Part shown: positions 28,068 through 37,492 of the stretch, piece by piece
Layout: every line of letters starts with the position of its first letter
Position numbering within the stretch: position 1 is the first letter of the stretch
Notes under the pieces: generated by a model
Seen by the model: the letters and a program-made list of their open reading frames with translations, nothing else
What the model was told of the DNA's origin: nothing
The model's database searches: none
Position numbers and translations under genes: made by a program
NCBI RefSeq assembly: GCF_003240565.2
Contig: NZ_CP117255.1
Coordinates: 2,108,001 to 2,172,000, forward strand
Direction of reading: 5' to 3'
Source: Rhizobium tumorigenes
GTDB taxonomy: Bacteria; Pseudomonadota; Alphaproteobacteria; Rhizobiales; Rhizobiaceae
Length of the DNA stretch: 64,000 bases

Positions 28068-28243
28068 TAGCGCGGATCGCGACCGTCGAGGAAACCGAGA
28101 TCGCGCTTGACGCGGTCCGGCGTGGCATCGAGGTCTAGCTTCCCGCCAGCAGGCAACAGTCTGGTAAAAAAGTGCAGCAATTTTCCACGAATTGATATCC
28201 TCCGTCTTGCCATTCCAAGCGGCGAGACTGCATTGCAGGCCAT
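28046..28243 (-). CDS. Small DUF1127-like protein
   Basis: This 65-residue reading frame, antisense to the last 22 bases of xdhC, looks real. The start at 28243 has a good ribosome-binding site (AAAGGTGAAGTC before ATG). It has a basic N-terminal half (MARRRISIRGKLLHFFTRLL) and a C-terminal DRVKRDLGFLDGRDPRY segment, which recalls the 'LRDIGLTR' helix of YjiS/DUF1127 proteins. Such small Arg-rich proteins are common in rhizobia and some modulate RNA turnover or phosphate metabolism. The family assignment is tentative. Confidence 0.5.
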   Translation of the reverse strand: MACNAVSPLGMARRRISIRGKLLHFFTRLLPAGGKLDLDATPDRVKRDLGFLDGRDPRYQDPWLR

Positions 28244-28345
28244 GACTTCACCTTTGTTTAATCGATCTCAGGGATTGCAGTCTGCCGCCGCAAATGCTGC
28301 AGTTCCAATCGAACAACCGTCTGCCTGCATAAAGAGAGCTGATCC

Positions 28346-29242
28346 ATGAAGTTATCGAGGCAGTTTCCCCTCAATGCGCTGCGCGTATTCGAAGCGGTGG
28401 CGCGGCTGGGCAGCTTCACGAAGGCGGGCGAAGAGATCGGCATGACGCAGACGGCCGTCAGCTACCAGATCAAGCTACTCGAGGAGAATATCGGCGAGGC
28501 CCTGTTCCTGCGCAGACCACGGCAGATCAGCCTCACCGAAACCGGGCTAAGGCTGCTGCCAAAGGTGACCGAGGCCTTCGGGATATTGAACGAGGCGATG
28601 GCCTCCGTGAGGGAGGCTGCCGAGGAGACGCTGATCATTCACTCGACACCGACATTTGCGTCGCAATGGCTCGCCCGCAATCTGGGCTCGTTTCAAATTC
28701 TTCATCCGACGATCGCCGTTCGGCTTAAGACCTCGGATGACCTCATCGATTTCAGCCGCGAGACTGCGGATGTTGCAATCCGAAGCGGTGGCGGAAATTG
28801 GCAGGGTCTTGCTGCCAACCGGCTCATCAAGGTCGATTTTACGCCGATGCTCAGCCCACGCCTTGCTGCGGACATTGGCGGGATCCATGCGCCGGAAGAC
28901 CTTCTGAAGCTCAGGATCATCGATGCCGGCGATCCCTGGTGGGTTATCTGGTTCAAGGCGGCAGGCGTAGAAAACACGGACCTGGAAAGCCGGCCCCGCA
29001 GCAGGCTTGGCGCGCAGTCGTTCGAGGCGAGCGCCGCAATTGCAGGCCAGGGGGTGGCTATCCTGACACCCGAATTCTACCGGGACGATCTGACCTCCGG
29101 ACGGCTGCTGCAGCCCTTTCCACTCGTTTGCGACGAGGGCCACGACTACTGGCTGGCCTATCCCGAAGGCCGGCGCAACACCCCTAAAATCAGAACCTTC
29201 CGCAACTGGCTGATGACCGCGATTCACGGCCCGACCGCATGA
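28346..29242 (+). CDS. LysR family transcriptional regulator (GcvA-like)
   Basis: This 298-residue activator/repressor has an N-terminal winged helix-turn-helix (FPLNALRVFEAVARLGSFTK, then AGEEIGMTQTAVSYQIKLLE, then LFLRRPRQISLTETG). The effector domain has the GcvA/AmpR-type IIHSTPTFASQWLARNLGSF and AAIAGQGVAILTPEFY. It lies between xdhC and puuD on the same strand, so control of purine degradation genes is the simplest inference. Confidence 0.9.
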   Translation: MKLSRQFPLNALRVFEAVARLGSFTKAGEEIGMTQTAVSYQIKLLEENIGEALFLRRPRQISLTETGLRLLPKVTEAFGILNEAMASVREAAEETLIIHSTPTFASQWLARNLGSFQILHPTIAVRLKTSDDLIDFSRETADVAIRSGGGNWQGLAANRLIKVDFTPMLSPRLAADIGGIHAPEDLLKLRIIDAGDPWWVIWFKAAGVENTDLESRPRSRLGAQSFEASAAIAGQGVAILTPEFYRDDLTSGRLLQPFPLVCDEGHDYWLAYPEGRRNTPKIRTFRNWLMTAIHGPTA

Positions 29243-29418
29243 AATGCATGCGCCATCGGCAATCTCCCCGCACGCATCGCACCGGCAACTGTAACCGAAC
29301 CGTCACATCCTCCCGCCGCGTGTTCGCAGGCGCAACAAACAGCATGGTATTCGCCGTCGTCCCCTTCCCTCCGCGCTGAAAATTTTCCAATGTGAGGCGA
29401 CTGCGACAGGGGACGAAT

Positions 29419-30660
29419 ATGTACGAATACGCCATCGCGTGGGAATGGCTGGCCTTTGCGGCCCGCTGGTTTCACGTCATCACCGCCATCGCCTGGATCG
29501 GTTCGTCCTTCTATTTCATCGCGCTGGATCTCGGCCTCGTGAAGCACGCCAATCTGCCTGCCGGTGCCTATGGCGAGGAGTGGCAGGTGCACGGCGGCGG
29601 CTTCTATCACGTGCAGAAATACCTGGTGGCGCCGGCCAGCATGCCGGAACATCTCACCTGGTTCAAATACGAGAGTTATTTCACCTGGCTCTCCGGCTTC
29701 CTCATGCTGGCGATCGTCTATTACGGAGGCGCAGACCTCTTTCTGATCGACCGGCATGTGCTCGATGTCAGCGCGCCCGTCGCCATTCTGATCTCGCTTG
29801 CGTCGCTCGCCGTCGGCTGGATCGTCTACGACCAGCTCTGTAAATCGCCGCTCGGCCGCAACACCTGGGTGCTCATGGGGTTGCTCTACGTCGTGCTGGT
29901 GTTCATGGCCTGGGGCTATACGCACCTGTTCACCGGACGCGCCGCCTTCCTGCATCTCGGCGCCTTCACGGCGACGATCATGTCGGCCAATGTCTTCTTC
30001 ATCATCATGCCCAACCAGCGCGTCGTCGTCGCCGATCTCATCGCCGGCCGCACGCCGGATGCGAAATACGGCGTCATCGCCAAGCAGCGCTCGTTGCACA
30101 ACAACTACCTGACCCTGCCGGTCATCTTCTTCATGCTGTCGAACCACTACCCGCTGGCTTTCGGTACCGCCTACAACTGGATCATCGCAGCCCTGGTGTT
30201 CCTGATGGGCGTCACCATCCGCCACTGGTTCAACACCACCCATGCCCGCAAGGGGCGCCCGACCTGGACGTGGCTCGTCACCGTCATCCTGTTCATCGTC
30301 ATCATGTGGCTGTCGACCGCGCCGAAAATTCTCTCCGGAGAGAAGGATGCGGCTGTTGTTGCGCCGGCCTTCCAGCAGTTTGCCGCCGATCCGCATTTCG
30401 GGGCAGCAAAGGCAATCGTTTCGACCCGCTGTTCCATGTGCCATGCCGCAGAGCCCGCCTACGAGGGCATCGTGCGGGCGCCGAAGGGCGTGATGTTCGA
30501 GACCGATAGCGAGATCGCCATGCATGCCCGCGAAATCTACATCCAAGCCGGCCGCAGCCACGCCATGCCGCCCGGAAACGTGACCGACGTGACAGCCGAG
30601 GAACGCAAGGTGTTGGTCGCCTGGTTCGAAAGCTCCGTCAATCAAGGCAAGACGCAATGA
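29419..30660 (+). CDS. puuD: Membrane-bound urate hydroxylase PuuD with C-terminal cytochrome c domain
   Basis: This 413-residue enzyme oxidises urate to 5-hydroxyisourate at the membrane and replaces soluble uricase. The start at 29419 follows AGGGGA. It has eight or so helices, with WFHVITAIAWIGSSFYFIALD, HGGGFYHVQKY and NANVFFIIMPNQ-type segments of the PuuD family. The C-terminal periplasmic domain carries the haem site CSMCH. A separate electron acceptor is implied, probably the respiratory chain. It overlaps guaD by 4 bp. Confidence 0.92.
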   Translation: MYEYAIAWEWLAFAARWFHVITAIAWIGSSFYFIALDLGLVKHANLPAGAYGEEWQVHGGGFYHVQKYLVAPASMPEHLTWFKYESYFTWLSGFLMLAIVYYGGADLFLIDRHVLDVSAPVAILISLASLAVGWIVYDQLCKSPLGRNTWVLMGLLYVVLVFMAWGYTHLFTGRAAFLHLGAFTATIMSANVFFIIMPNQRVVVADLIAGRTPDAKYGVIAKQRSLHNNYLTLPVIFFMLSNHYPLAFGTAYNWIIAALVFLMGVTIRHWFNTTHARKGRPTWTWLVTVILFIVIMWLSTAPKILSGEKDAAVVAPAFQQFAADPHFGAAKAIVSTRCSMCHAAEPAYEGIVRAPKGVMFETDSEIAMHAREIYIQAGRSHAMPPGNVTDVTAEERKVLVAWFESSVNQGKTQ

Positions 30661-31964
30661 CCTCCACCCTTCTGCGCGGCCGGCTGCTCTCCTTCACCCG
30701 CGCGCCGCATGACCTCTCCGACACCGGCAGCTACGTCTATGACACCGACGGCGGCCTGCTGCTGGCAGATGGCCTTATCGTCGCCAGCGGCCCCTATGCC
30801 GAGATCAAGGCGCAGGCTCCGGTGGACGTGGTAGAAATCGACCACCGGCCGCACCTGATCATGCCGGGCTTCATCGACACCCACCTGCATTTTCCGCAAA
30901 TGCAGGTCATCGCCTCCTATGCCGCCAATCTGCTGGAATGGCTGAACACCTACACATTTCCCGAGGAATGCCGCTTTGTCGAAGGCGCCCATGCCGAACG
31001 GATCGCGACGCATTTCTACGATGAACTGATCCGCCACGGCACGACCACGGCTGTCGCCTATTGCTCGGTCCACAAGACCTCAGCCGATGCCTTCTTCCGC
31101 GAGGCGCTTCGGCGCAACATGCGCATGGTCGGCGGCAAGGTGATGATGGACCGTAACGCCCCTCAGGGCCTGCTCGATACCGCACAGCTCGGCTACGACG
31201 AGACCCGCGCCGTCATCGCGGAGTGGCACGGCAAGGGTCGCAACCACGTCGCCATCACCCCGCGCTTCGCCATCACCTCGACACCACAGCAGATGGAAGC
31301 CGCCGGCACCCTTGCCCGCGAATTTCCCGATCTGCACATTCAGACGCACCTGTCGGAAAACCACGACGAGATCAAGTTCACCGGCGAGCTATACCCCGAG
31401 GCGCTCGACTATACCGACATCTACGCCCGTTACGGCCTCCTAGGCCACAAGACGCTGTTCGGTCACTGCATCCATCTCTCGGAGCGCGAGGCGGACGCCA
31501 TGAGCGAGGCCGGCGCCATCGCCGTGCATTGCCCGACGTCCAACCTCTTCCTTGGCTCCGGCCTGTTTCCGCTGAAGGCGCTGGCACGTCGTGAAAAGCC
31601 GGTTCGCATCGGTGTTGCCACGGATATCGGAGGCGGATCGAGTTACTCCATGCTGCGCACCATGGACGAGGCCTACAAGATCCAGCAGTTGCTCGGCGAA
31701 CGGCTGAACCCGCTGGAGAGCTACTATCACATGACGCTCGGAAACGCCGAGGCGCTGTCGCTCACCGACCGCATCGGCACGCTGGAACCCGGCAGCGACG
31801 CCGACCTCGTGGTCCTCGATGCCGCCGCAACCCCAGCAATGGCCCTGAAGATGGAAGTGGTGAAAAGCCTGGTCGAGGAACTGTTCCTCCTCCAGACCAT
31901 GGGTGACGACAGGGCCATTGCCGAGACCTACGTGGCCGGCACGGCGGTGAAGTCAGCGCTCTGA
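30657..31964 (+). CDS. guaD: Guanine deaminase
   Basis: This 435-residue amidohydrolase deaminates guanine to xanthine, feeding XdhAB. The metal-binding motif is PGFIDTHLHFPQM. Further motifs are HLSENHDEIKF (catalytic Glu region), FGHCIHLSE, VHCPTSNLFLGSG and the metal Asp in GVATDIGGGSSYSML. Length and motifs match bacterial GuaD. Translation is coupled to puuD by an ATGA overlap. Confidence 0.94.
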   Translation: MTSTLLRGRLLSFTRAPHDLSDTGSYVYDTDGGLLLADGLIVASGPYAEIKAQAPVDVVEIDHRPHLIMPGFIDTHLHFPQMQVIASYAANLLEWLNTYTFPEECRFVEGAHAERIATHFYDELIRHGTTTAVAYCSVHKTSADAFFREALRRNMRMVGGKVMMDRNAPQGLLDTAQLGYDETRAVIAEWHGKGRNHVAITPRFAITSTPQQMEAAGTLAREFPDLHIQTHLSENHDEIKFTGELYPEALDYTDIYARYGLLGHKTLFGHCIHLSEREADAMSEAGAIAVHCPTSNLFLGSGLFPLKALARREKPVRIGVATDIGGGSSYSMLRTMDEAYKIQQLLGERLNPLESYYHMTLGNAEALSLTDRIGTLEPGSDADLVVLDAAATPAMALKMEVVKSLVEELFLLQTMGDDRAIAETYVAGTAVKSAL

Positions 31965-32209
31965 GCGCGTCGCTGATCAAAAAAAACATCTTATAAAGCA
32001 AATGAGAATTTACCCTATTTAAAGCAAGCTGACCTATTGATCGGGCTGGCAAAAGATCCCTCGGCGGCCATGATGGCACCTGCCGTTTGTCATTTCACCA
32101 TCACTTCGCCGGATTTCCGAATTCCCAGTTTCGTCCAGCATGGTAGGTATCACCTTCCGGTGGCGATGCTTGCGGTCTATTCGTCGCCAGCCCATTCCTC
32201 CGAGGACCA

Positions 32210-34150
32210 ATGTCAATTCTTAAGAACGCCAGCATCCGCACCAAGATCCTGTCGCTGATTGTCCCGCTTTGCATCGTCGGTGTCAGTGCGACAGTTTTCC
32301 TCGCAAGCCGATACAAGGCGGCCGATACGGCCTATTCAAATTTCATTTCGACAGACAATCTTGCGTCCGTCGAAATGGCGCGGGCAAACCGCAATTTAGT
32401 CGCGACTGCCTACAATGCCTATCGGACCCTCACCTACACCGCGAAGGATCCTGGATTCGGCGCCGCGGTAAAGCTCTACGAGACCAGCAAGTCGATGCTA
32501 TACGAAAAGCTGGACTTCGTGAAGACCAATCTCCCGGATCGCGCGCCACAAGTCGACGCCCTGATAGGCAGAATCAAAGAAATCGTTGCCATAACGGACG
32601 CGTCGGTGCTCGCGAGCCAATCGGGCCAGATGGATCAGGCCAAGGCTCTGATGGCCAAGGCCGATGGCTTGGTCATACCCGTGACCGTAGATACTGTGGC
32701 GCTTAACGAAGACATCATCGGGGCGGTCAACACCAAGAGCGACGAGTTGACAGACCAGACCAACAATACAATCCTAACGTCCTTTACCATTGTCGGGATC
32801 ACTTTCGCGCTCGGTATTCTGGCTGCTCTTTTGGTCGCCGCGAAAGGCATCACCGCGCCAGTCATTCGCCTCCGTGACCGGATGACGTCGCTGGCCCAAG
32901 GCCATACCGAGGCTTCGGTGGAAGGACAGGATCGCCGCGACGAAGTCGGCCAGATGGCCGCAGCTGTCTCCGTTTTCCGCGACAATGCCATCGAGCGCCT
33001 TCGCCTTGAAGCCGAGGCGGAGACCAACCGCAGCATGTCGGAGCGCGAGCGGATGGCACGCGAGGCACAGAAGGCGGACGAAGCTGCCAACGTGCAGTTT
33101 GCCGTAGAACAGCTGGGCGCAGGGCTCGACCAGCTTGCCAGCGGGGATGTCGCCTATCGCATCGACACGCCATTCGCCAGCCACCTCGATGGCCTTCGCG
33201 CCAACTTCAACGGCTCGGTTGCGAACTTGCAGGAAGCGCTGCAGGACGTTGGCCAGAACGCACGCGCCATCGACGCCGGAGCCAACGAAATCCGCTCCGC
33301 TGCAGACGATCTGTCGAAGCGAACCGAGCAGCAGGCTGCCTCCGTCGAGCAAACAGCAGCAGCCCTCGAAGAAATCACCACCACGGTGAAGGATTCGAGC
33401 CGTCGCGCGGAAGAAGTCGGAAACCTCGTCTCGAAAGCACGCGAAGGAGCTGAAAAATCCGGTGCCGTAGTCCGGGAAGCTGTAATCGCCATGAACGAGA
33501 TCGAACGATCGTCGGGTGAAATCTCCAACATCATCGGCGTGATCGACGAGATCGCATTCCAGACCAACCTTCTTGCCCTCAATGCCGGCGTCGAAGCTGC
33601 TCGCGCCGGAGAAGCAGGCAAGGGCTTCGCCGTCGTTGCCCAGGAAGTCAGGGAACTGGCCCAGCGCTCTGCCAAGGCTGCCAAGGAGATCAAGGCCTTG
33701 ATCACGACTTCCGGCGAGCATGTGCGCTCCGGCGTCAATCTCGTCGGCCAGACCGGCCAGGCGCTCGAAGTCATCGTCACCGAGGTCCAAGCAATCAACG
33801 GGCATATCCACGCGATGGTCGAGTCCGCACGCGAGCAATCCGTCGGGCTTCAGGAGATCAACACTGCCGTCAACACGATGGATCAGGGCACGCAGCAGAA
33901 TGCCGCCATGGTCGAGCAATCGACCGCCGCAAGCCACAGCCTGGCACGCGAGGCCGCATCGCTGAACATGCTCCTGGCACGCTTCAATGTCGGCGGCGAG
34001 GCTGTCAGCGCCAAGCCTGCTGTTCGCAGCGTCTCCGCCTCATCCCGCCCCGCCCCCTCGCCCGCGCGAGCCCTGGGCCGCAAGGTCGCGAATGCCTTTG
34101 GCGGACGCGCATCGGCTGCCGCTGAGAGCGCCTCCTGGGAAGAGTTCTGA
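32210..34150 (+). CDS. Methyl-accepting chemotaxis protein
   Basis: This 646-residue chemoreceptor has TM1 at about residues 12-33, a roughly 150-residue periplasmic four-helix-bundle sensor, TM2 at about 186-208, HAMP (ITAPVIRLRDRMTSLAQGH), a second HAMP-like linker and a long coiled-coil signalling domain. The hairpin tip is IDEIAFQTNLLALNAGVEAARAG. The C-terminus SWEEF fits the x-W-x-x-F pentapeptide that tethers CheR/CheB. A GAGGA ribosome-binding site precedes the start. Its place between guaD and an FMN oxidase hints at a purine-related ligand; the sensor domain itself shows no known binding motif. Confidence 0.92.
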   Translation: MSILKNASIRTKILSLIVPLCIVGVSATVFLASRYKAADTAYSNFISTDNLASVEMARANRNLVATAYNAYRTLTYTAKDPGFGAAVKLYETSKSMLYEKLDFVKTNLPDRAPQVDALIGRIKEIVAITDASVLASQSGQMDQAKALMAKADGLVIPVTVDTVALNEDIIGAVNTKSDELTDQTNNTILTSFTIVGITFALGILAALLVAAKGITAPVIRLRDRMTSLAQGHTEASVEGQDRRDEVGQMAAAVSVFRDNAIERLRLEAEAETNRSMSERERMAREAQKADEAANVQFAVEQLGAGLDQLASGDVAYRIDTPFASHLDGLRANFNGSVANLQEALQDVGQNARAIDAGANEIRSAADDLSKRTEQQAASVEQTAAALEEITTTVKDSSRRAEEVGNLVSKAREGAEKSGAVVREAVIAMNEIERSSGEISNIIGVIDEIAFQTNLLALNAGVEAARAGEAGKGFAVVAQEVRELAQRSAKAAKEIKALITTSGEHVRSGVNLVGQTGQALEVIVTEVQAINGHIHAMVESAREQSVGLQEINTAVNTMDQGTQQNAAMVEQSTAASHSLAREAASLNMLLARFNVGGEAVSAKPAVRSVSASSRPAPSPARALGRKVANAFGGRASAAAESASWEEF

Positions 34151-34165
34151 GCCGTCATGGCGAAA

Positions 34166-34198
34166 CGTGAAAGCGGGCAAACCTTGCCCGCTTTCACG
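34166..34198. terminator. Strong hairpin after the chemoreceptor gene
   Basis: A perfect 15-bp stem, CGTGAAAGCGGGCAA (34166-34180) and TTGCCCGCTTTCACG (34184-34198), has a 3-base loop and lies 15 bp after the stop codon. No T-tract follows, so it may terminate, block 3' decay, or both. Confidence 0.6.
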
Positions 34199-34362
34199 GG
34201 GACTACCCCTACGAAAACTTCTTTTCCCGAAGACAACCCTGATGTCGGCACCAAAGCTCGCATTTGCCCTTGACCCGGAGAGCGCAGCGGAAGAAATTCT
34301 GCCAGCAAAATCGCCGGAATATGCATAGGCGAAGCCACCTTTTACCCATGAAGGCAGTTTTG

Positions 34363-35511
34363 ATGTCCACACCGCTCACGATCGCCGATCTCAAGGCCCT
34401 GGCGAAGCGCCGCGTTCCCAAGATGTTTTTCGACTATGCAGATTCCGGCGCCTGGACGCAGTCGACCTACGACGCGAATGAGAGCGATTTCCAGAAGATC
34501 AAGCTGCGCCAGCGAGTGCTCGTAGACATGACGAACCGGTCGCTGCAGACCACCATGGTCGGTCAGACGGTGTCGATGCCGGTAGCACTGGCGCCAACCG
34601 GGCTCACGGGCATGCAGCATGCAGACGGAGAGATGCTGGCGGCGCGCGCGGCAGAAGAGTTCGGCGTGCCCTTCACCCTGTCCACCATGAGCATCTGCTC
34701 GATCGAGGATGTCGCTTCGGTGACGACGAAGCCCTTCTGGTTCCAGCTCTACGTGATGCGGGACAAGGACTTCGTCATGAACCTGATCAACCGCGCCAAG
34801 GCCGCAAATTGTTCGGCGCTGGTGCTGACGGCAGACCTGCAGATCCTCGGCCAGCGCCACAAGGACCTGCGCAACGGCCTGTCCGCACCGCCGAAATTCA
34901 CCCCGAAGCACATCTACCAGATGGCGACGCGGCCGATATGGTGCCTGCGCATGGCCGGCACCAAGCGCCGTTCCTTCGGAAACATCGTCGGTCACGCCAA
35001 GAACGTATCGGACCTCTCCTCCCTGTCATCCTGGACGGCCGAACAGTTCGACCCCAAGCTCTCCTGGGACGATGTCGCCTGGATCAAGAAGCAATGGGGC
35101 GGCAAGCTTATCCTCAAGGGCATCCTGGACGTCGAAGATGCCAAGGCTGCGGCGGACACCGGCGCAGATGCCATCGTCGTTTCCAACCACGGCGGCCGCC
35201 AGCTCGATGGCGCCCCTTCGTCGATCTCGATGCTGCCACGGATCGTCGATGCCGTCGGCGACAAGATCGAGGTCCACCTCGACAGCGGCATCCGCTCTGG
35301 CCAGGACGTGCTGAAGGCCGTCGCACTGGGCGCCAAGGGCACCTACATCGGCCGCCCCTTCCTCTATGGCCTCGGGGCGATGGGCAAGGAAGGCGTAACG
35401 CTGGCTCTCAGCATCCTGCGCAAGGAAATGGACGTCACCATGGCACTCTGCGGCAAGCGTGACATCAATGATGTCGATAGGTCGATCATCTCGGAGTTGT
35501 CGCAAATCTGA
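34363..35511 (+). CDS. lldD: FMN-dependent alpha-hydroxy-acid dehydrogenase (LldD-like)
   Basis: This 382-residue TIM-barrel flavoenzyme oxidises an L-2-hydroxy acid such as lactate or glycolate. The N-terminus has TIADLKALAKRRVPKMFFDY. FMN contacts are in ALAPTGLTGMQHADGE, the base His is in VVSNHGGRQLDGAPSS, and the phosphate loop is DSGIRSGQDVLKAVALGA. An AAGG site supports the ATG at 34363; ATG 34348 is an alternative. Oxidation of C2/C3 hydroxy acids would fit next to a glyoxylate-producing pathway, but L-lactate is the common substrate. Confidence 0.85.
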   Translation: MSTPLTIADLKALAKRRVPKMFFDYADSGAWTQSTYDANESDFQKIKLRQRVLVDMTNRSLQTTMVGQTVSMPVALAPTGLTGMQHADGEMLAARAAEEFGVPFTLSTMSICSIEDVASVTTKPFWFQLYVMRDKDFVMNLINRAKAANCSALVLTADLQILGQRHKDLRNGLSAPPKFTPKHIYQMATRPIWCLRMAGTKRRSFGNIVGHAKNVSDLSSLSSWTAEQFDPKLSWDDVAWIKKQWGGKLILKGILDVEDAKAAADTGADAIVVSNHGGRQLDGAPSSISMLPRIVDAVGDKIEVHLDSGIRSGQDVLKAVALGAKGTYIGRPFLYGLGAMGKEGVTLALSILRKEMDVTMALCGKRDINDVDRSIISELSQI

Positions 35512-35527
35512 GGCTTCGGCCCAACTG

Positions 35528-36268
35528 CTACCTCAGCCAGCCCGTGGCAAGGCCGCTCGCCCAATCCGGCCGTCCGTTGGCGAGCGCGAGCCCTGCAGCG
35601 GCCACGTGGTCGTAGGCAACGTTGCGGAAGGTCGCCGTCCATCCGGCTCCGAGCTTTTCGAGGATCGCGTAGGACGCCAACGGATGACCGGCCTCCACGT
35701 TGTGCGGATAAGGCGCGTCATCGTCATAGGCCGGGCAGCCGACACTGCCGGGATTGACGATCAGGCGACCATCGCGCAGGCGCACCATGCGCGGAATGTG
35801 GCTGTGGGCGGCAAGTATAAGAGGCTGCGGGATATCGGCGGCCAGGGCTTCGATGGCCTCGATCGGCTTCAGGGAAACCCTGCCATCAGGCGACACCTGC
35901 TCCAGCCAGTAGAGATTGTCGTCCTCGGGCGTCGCATGGCAGAGATAGGCCTCGCCCTTGTAGACGAGGCTCGTCGGCAGGGCACGGATCCACTCGAGAT
36001 GGGCCGGCGACATCTGGCGATAGGCGACGCTGTCGGAGATCTCCATCGCGGATACGGCACGGTCGATCAGATAGCGATCATGATTACCACGCACGGTGAC
36101 CATGTGCCTCGCCAGTAGCAGGTCGCCAACCTTGCCGGCGTCCAGCGGCCCGCTGAAGCAGTCGCCGAGATTGACGATATCGTAAACACCCAATGCTGCG
36201 ATGTCGGCAAGCACGGCCTCGAGCGCAAGGAAGTTTCCGTGGATATCGGCGATGGCGGCAAATCTCAT
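35528..36268 (-). CDS. YfcE/MJ0936-type metallophosphoesterase
   Basis: This 246-residue calcineurin-like phosphoesterase has all canonical blocks: FAAIADIHGNFLALEAVL (DxH), NLGDCFSGPL (GD), GNHDRYL (GNHD), CHATPEDDN and AAHSHIPRM (GHxH-like), so a dinuclear metal site is intact. It is the last gene of the ureide operon, starting 2 bp after the uraH stop. A role in ureide catabolism is not established; it could act on a phosphoester intermediate or simply be co-transcribed. Confidence 0.85.
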   Translation of the reverse strand: MRFAAIADIHGNFLALEAVLADIAALGVYDIVNLGDCFSGPLDAGKVGDLLLARHMVTVRGNHDRYLIDRAVSAMEISDSVAYRQMSPAHLEWIRALPTSLVYKGEAYLCHATPEDDNLYWLEQVSPDGRVSLKPIEAIEALAADIPQPLILAAHSHIPRMVRLRDGRLIVNPGSVGCPAYDDDAPYPHNVEAGHPLASYAILEKLGAGWTATFRNVAYDHVAAAGLALANGRPDWASGLATGWLR

Positions 36269-36270
36269 TC

Positions 36271-36627
36271 TCAGCTTCCCCGATAGGTCGAATAGCCGTA
36301 GGGCGAGATCAGCAGCGGCACGTGATAATGCGCAGTCGTATCGGCGATGCCGAAGCGGATCGGCACGACATCGAGAAACGCAGGCTCGGGCAACTGGCAG
36401 CCCGTGCGGCGCAGATAGTCGCCGGCGTGAAACTGCAGTTCGTAGGTGCCCGCTACGAAACTGTCGCCAACCAGCATCGGTCCGCCATCGACCCGGCCAT
36501 CTGCGTTGGTGACGAGCGTCTTCAACACCGTCCGCGCCTCCCCGTCGATCCGGGAAAGAACGATCTGCAGGCCTTCTGCAGGCTTGCCGAGCGCCGTGTC
36601 GAGCACGTGGGTCGTCAGTCCGGTCAT
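36271..36627 (-). CDS. uraH: 5-Hydroxyisourate hydrolase
   Basis: This 118-residue transthyretin-related protein hydrolyses 5-hydroxyisourate to OHCU, the step after PuuD. It starts [19 protein letters not shown] (conserved THVLD with catalytic His) and ends with the diagnostic YRGS tetrapeptide. The [16 protein letters not shown] strand is typical. Its start overlaps the allA stop (ATGA). Confidence 0.95.
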   Translation of the reverse strand: MTGLTTHVLDTALGKPAEGLQIVLSRIDGEARTVLKTLVTNADGRVDGGPMLVGDSFVAGTYELQFHAGDYLRRTGCQLPEPAFLDVVPIRFGIADTTAHYHVPLLISPYGYSTYRGS

Positions 36628-37130
36628 GGCGTCGGTGCTCCGATAATATAGGGGGTGTCGAAAAAGAATTCCTGCAGATTGTTGCCCGGCCCGTCGCGGT
36701 CGACCACGAGAAAATCGCTGGCCTCTCCGAGCGTCATCAGCGGATGATGCCAGACATTTCTGGCATAGTTCACACCCTGGTCACCTCGGGCGAGAAACAC
36801 GCGCGGCCGGCCGGGCCTCCCATCCTCGTCATCGGAAACCACGACCAGGAATGGCCTGCCGGACAGCGGCGAAAAGCTCTGGCTGCCGAACGGATGTCGC
36901 TCCATCATGTCGACTGCGTAGGGAAAGGCACGAGGCTGGCCCCGAAACAGGCTGATAATGACAACCGCGCCATCCCCCTCGACCTCCGCCGTGGCAAGCG
37001 CATGGAACCTCTCCGTGGTGCCGCCATTGATGAGGCGCATCGTGGCCGGATCGGCTTCAATGACGTCGCCATAGGGTGCAAAGGCGGATCGGGTGAGAGG
37101 CTGAATGTCGAGAGATCGGGAAGAAGTCAT
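36624..37130 (-). CDS. allA: Ureidoglycolate lyase
   Basis: This 168-residue cupin-fold enzyme splits ureidoglycolate to glyoxylate and urea, the final step encoded here. The start [20 protein letters not shown] at 37130 is family-typical. Motifs [20 protein letters not shown] and [12 protein letters not shown] contain the conserved active-site residues. Its ATG overlaps the hepT TAA stop by one base (TAATG), and its stop overlaps uraH. Confidence 0.93.
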   Translation of the reverse strand: MTSSRSLDIQPLTRSAFAPYGDVIEADPATMRLINGGTTERFHALATAEVEGDGAVVIISLFRGQPRAFPYAVDMMERHPFGSQSFSPLSGRPFLVVVSDDEDGRPGRPRVFLARGDQGVNYARNVWHHPLMTLGEASDFLVVDRDGPGNNLQEFFFDTPYIIGAPTP

Positions 37131-37492
37131 TATTCGCCTTGTGCGCGCCAGTGGCGCATGGAATCGATCATGTCGACCAGTATGACAGCGTCGGTTTGCG
37201 ACATGCTCCACACCTTTTCCAGATCGATGTCGAAATAGCCGTGGGCGATCCTATTGCGCATCCCACGCATGGAACTCCAGGGAAAATCCGGGTGCTCGTC
37301 GGCGAATTCCGGATACTTGGCCATCAGCTGAAGCGCCAGCTCCGATGCCATTAAAAGGCTCATGCCGACGGCGCGCTGGAGGATGACGTCTTGCATGAAT
37401 GCTGCCTTTTCGACACCCTGGACAAAGCGGTTGGCGTCGGAGGCGGCATCGCGCATACGGTCGAGCAAGAGAGCGATGCGCACTTCACTCAT
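37130..37492 (-). CDS. hepT: HepT-like ribonuclease toxin (DUF86)
   Basis: This 120-residue all-helical HEPN protein carries the catalytic RX4HXY motif as RNRIAHGY (about residues 80-87), preceded by PWSSMRGM. HepT toxins are RNases neutralised when the partner MntA adenylylates the motif tyrosine. Its start overlaps the mntA stop (ATGA), and its stop overlaps the allA start. The toxin motif is intact, so the module could be active. It lies inside the ureide catabolism operon, which is unusual. Confidence 0.88.
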   Translation of the reverse strand: MSEVRIALLLDRMRDAASDANRFVQGVEKAAFMQDVILQRAVGMSLLMASELALQLMAKYPEFADEHPDFPWSSMRGMRNRIAHGYFDIDLEKVWSMSQTDAVILVDMIDSMRHWRAQGE

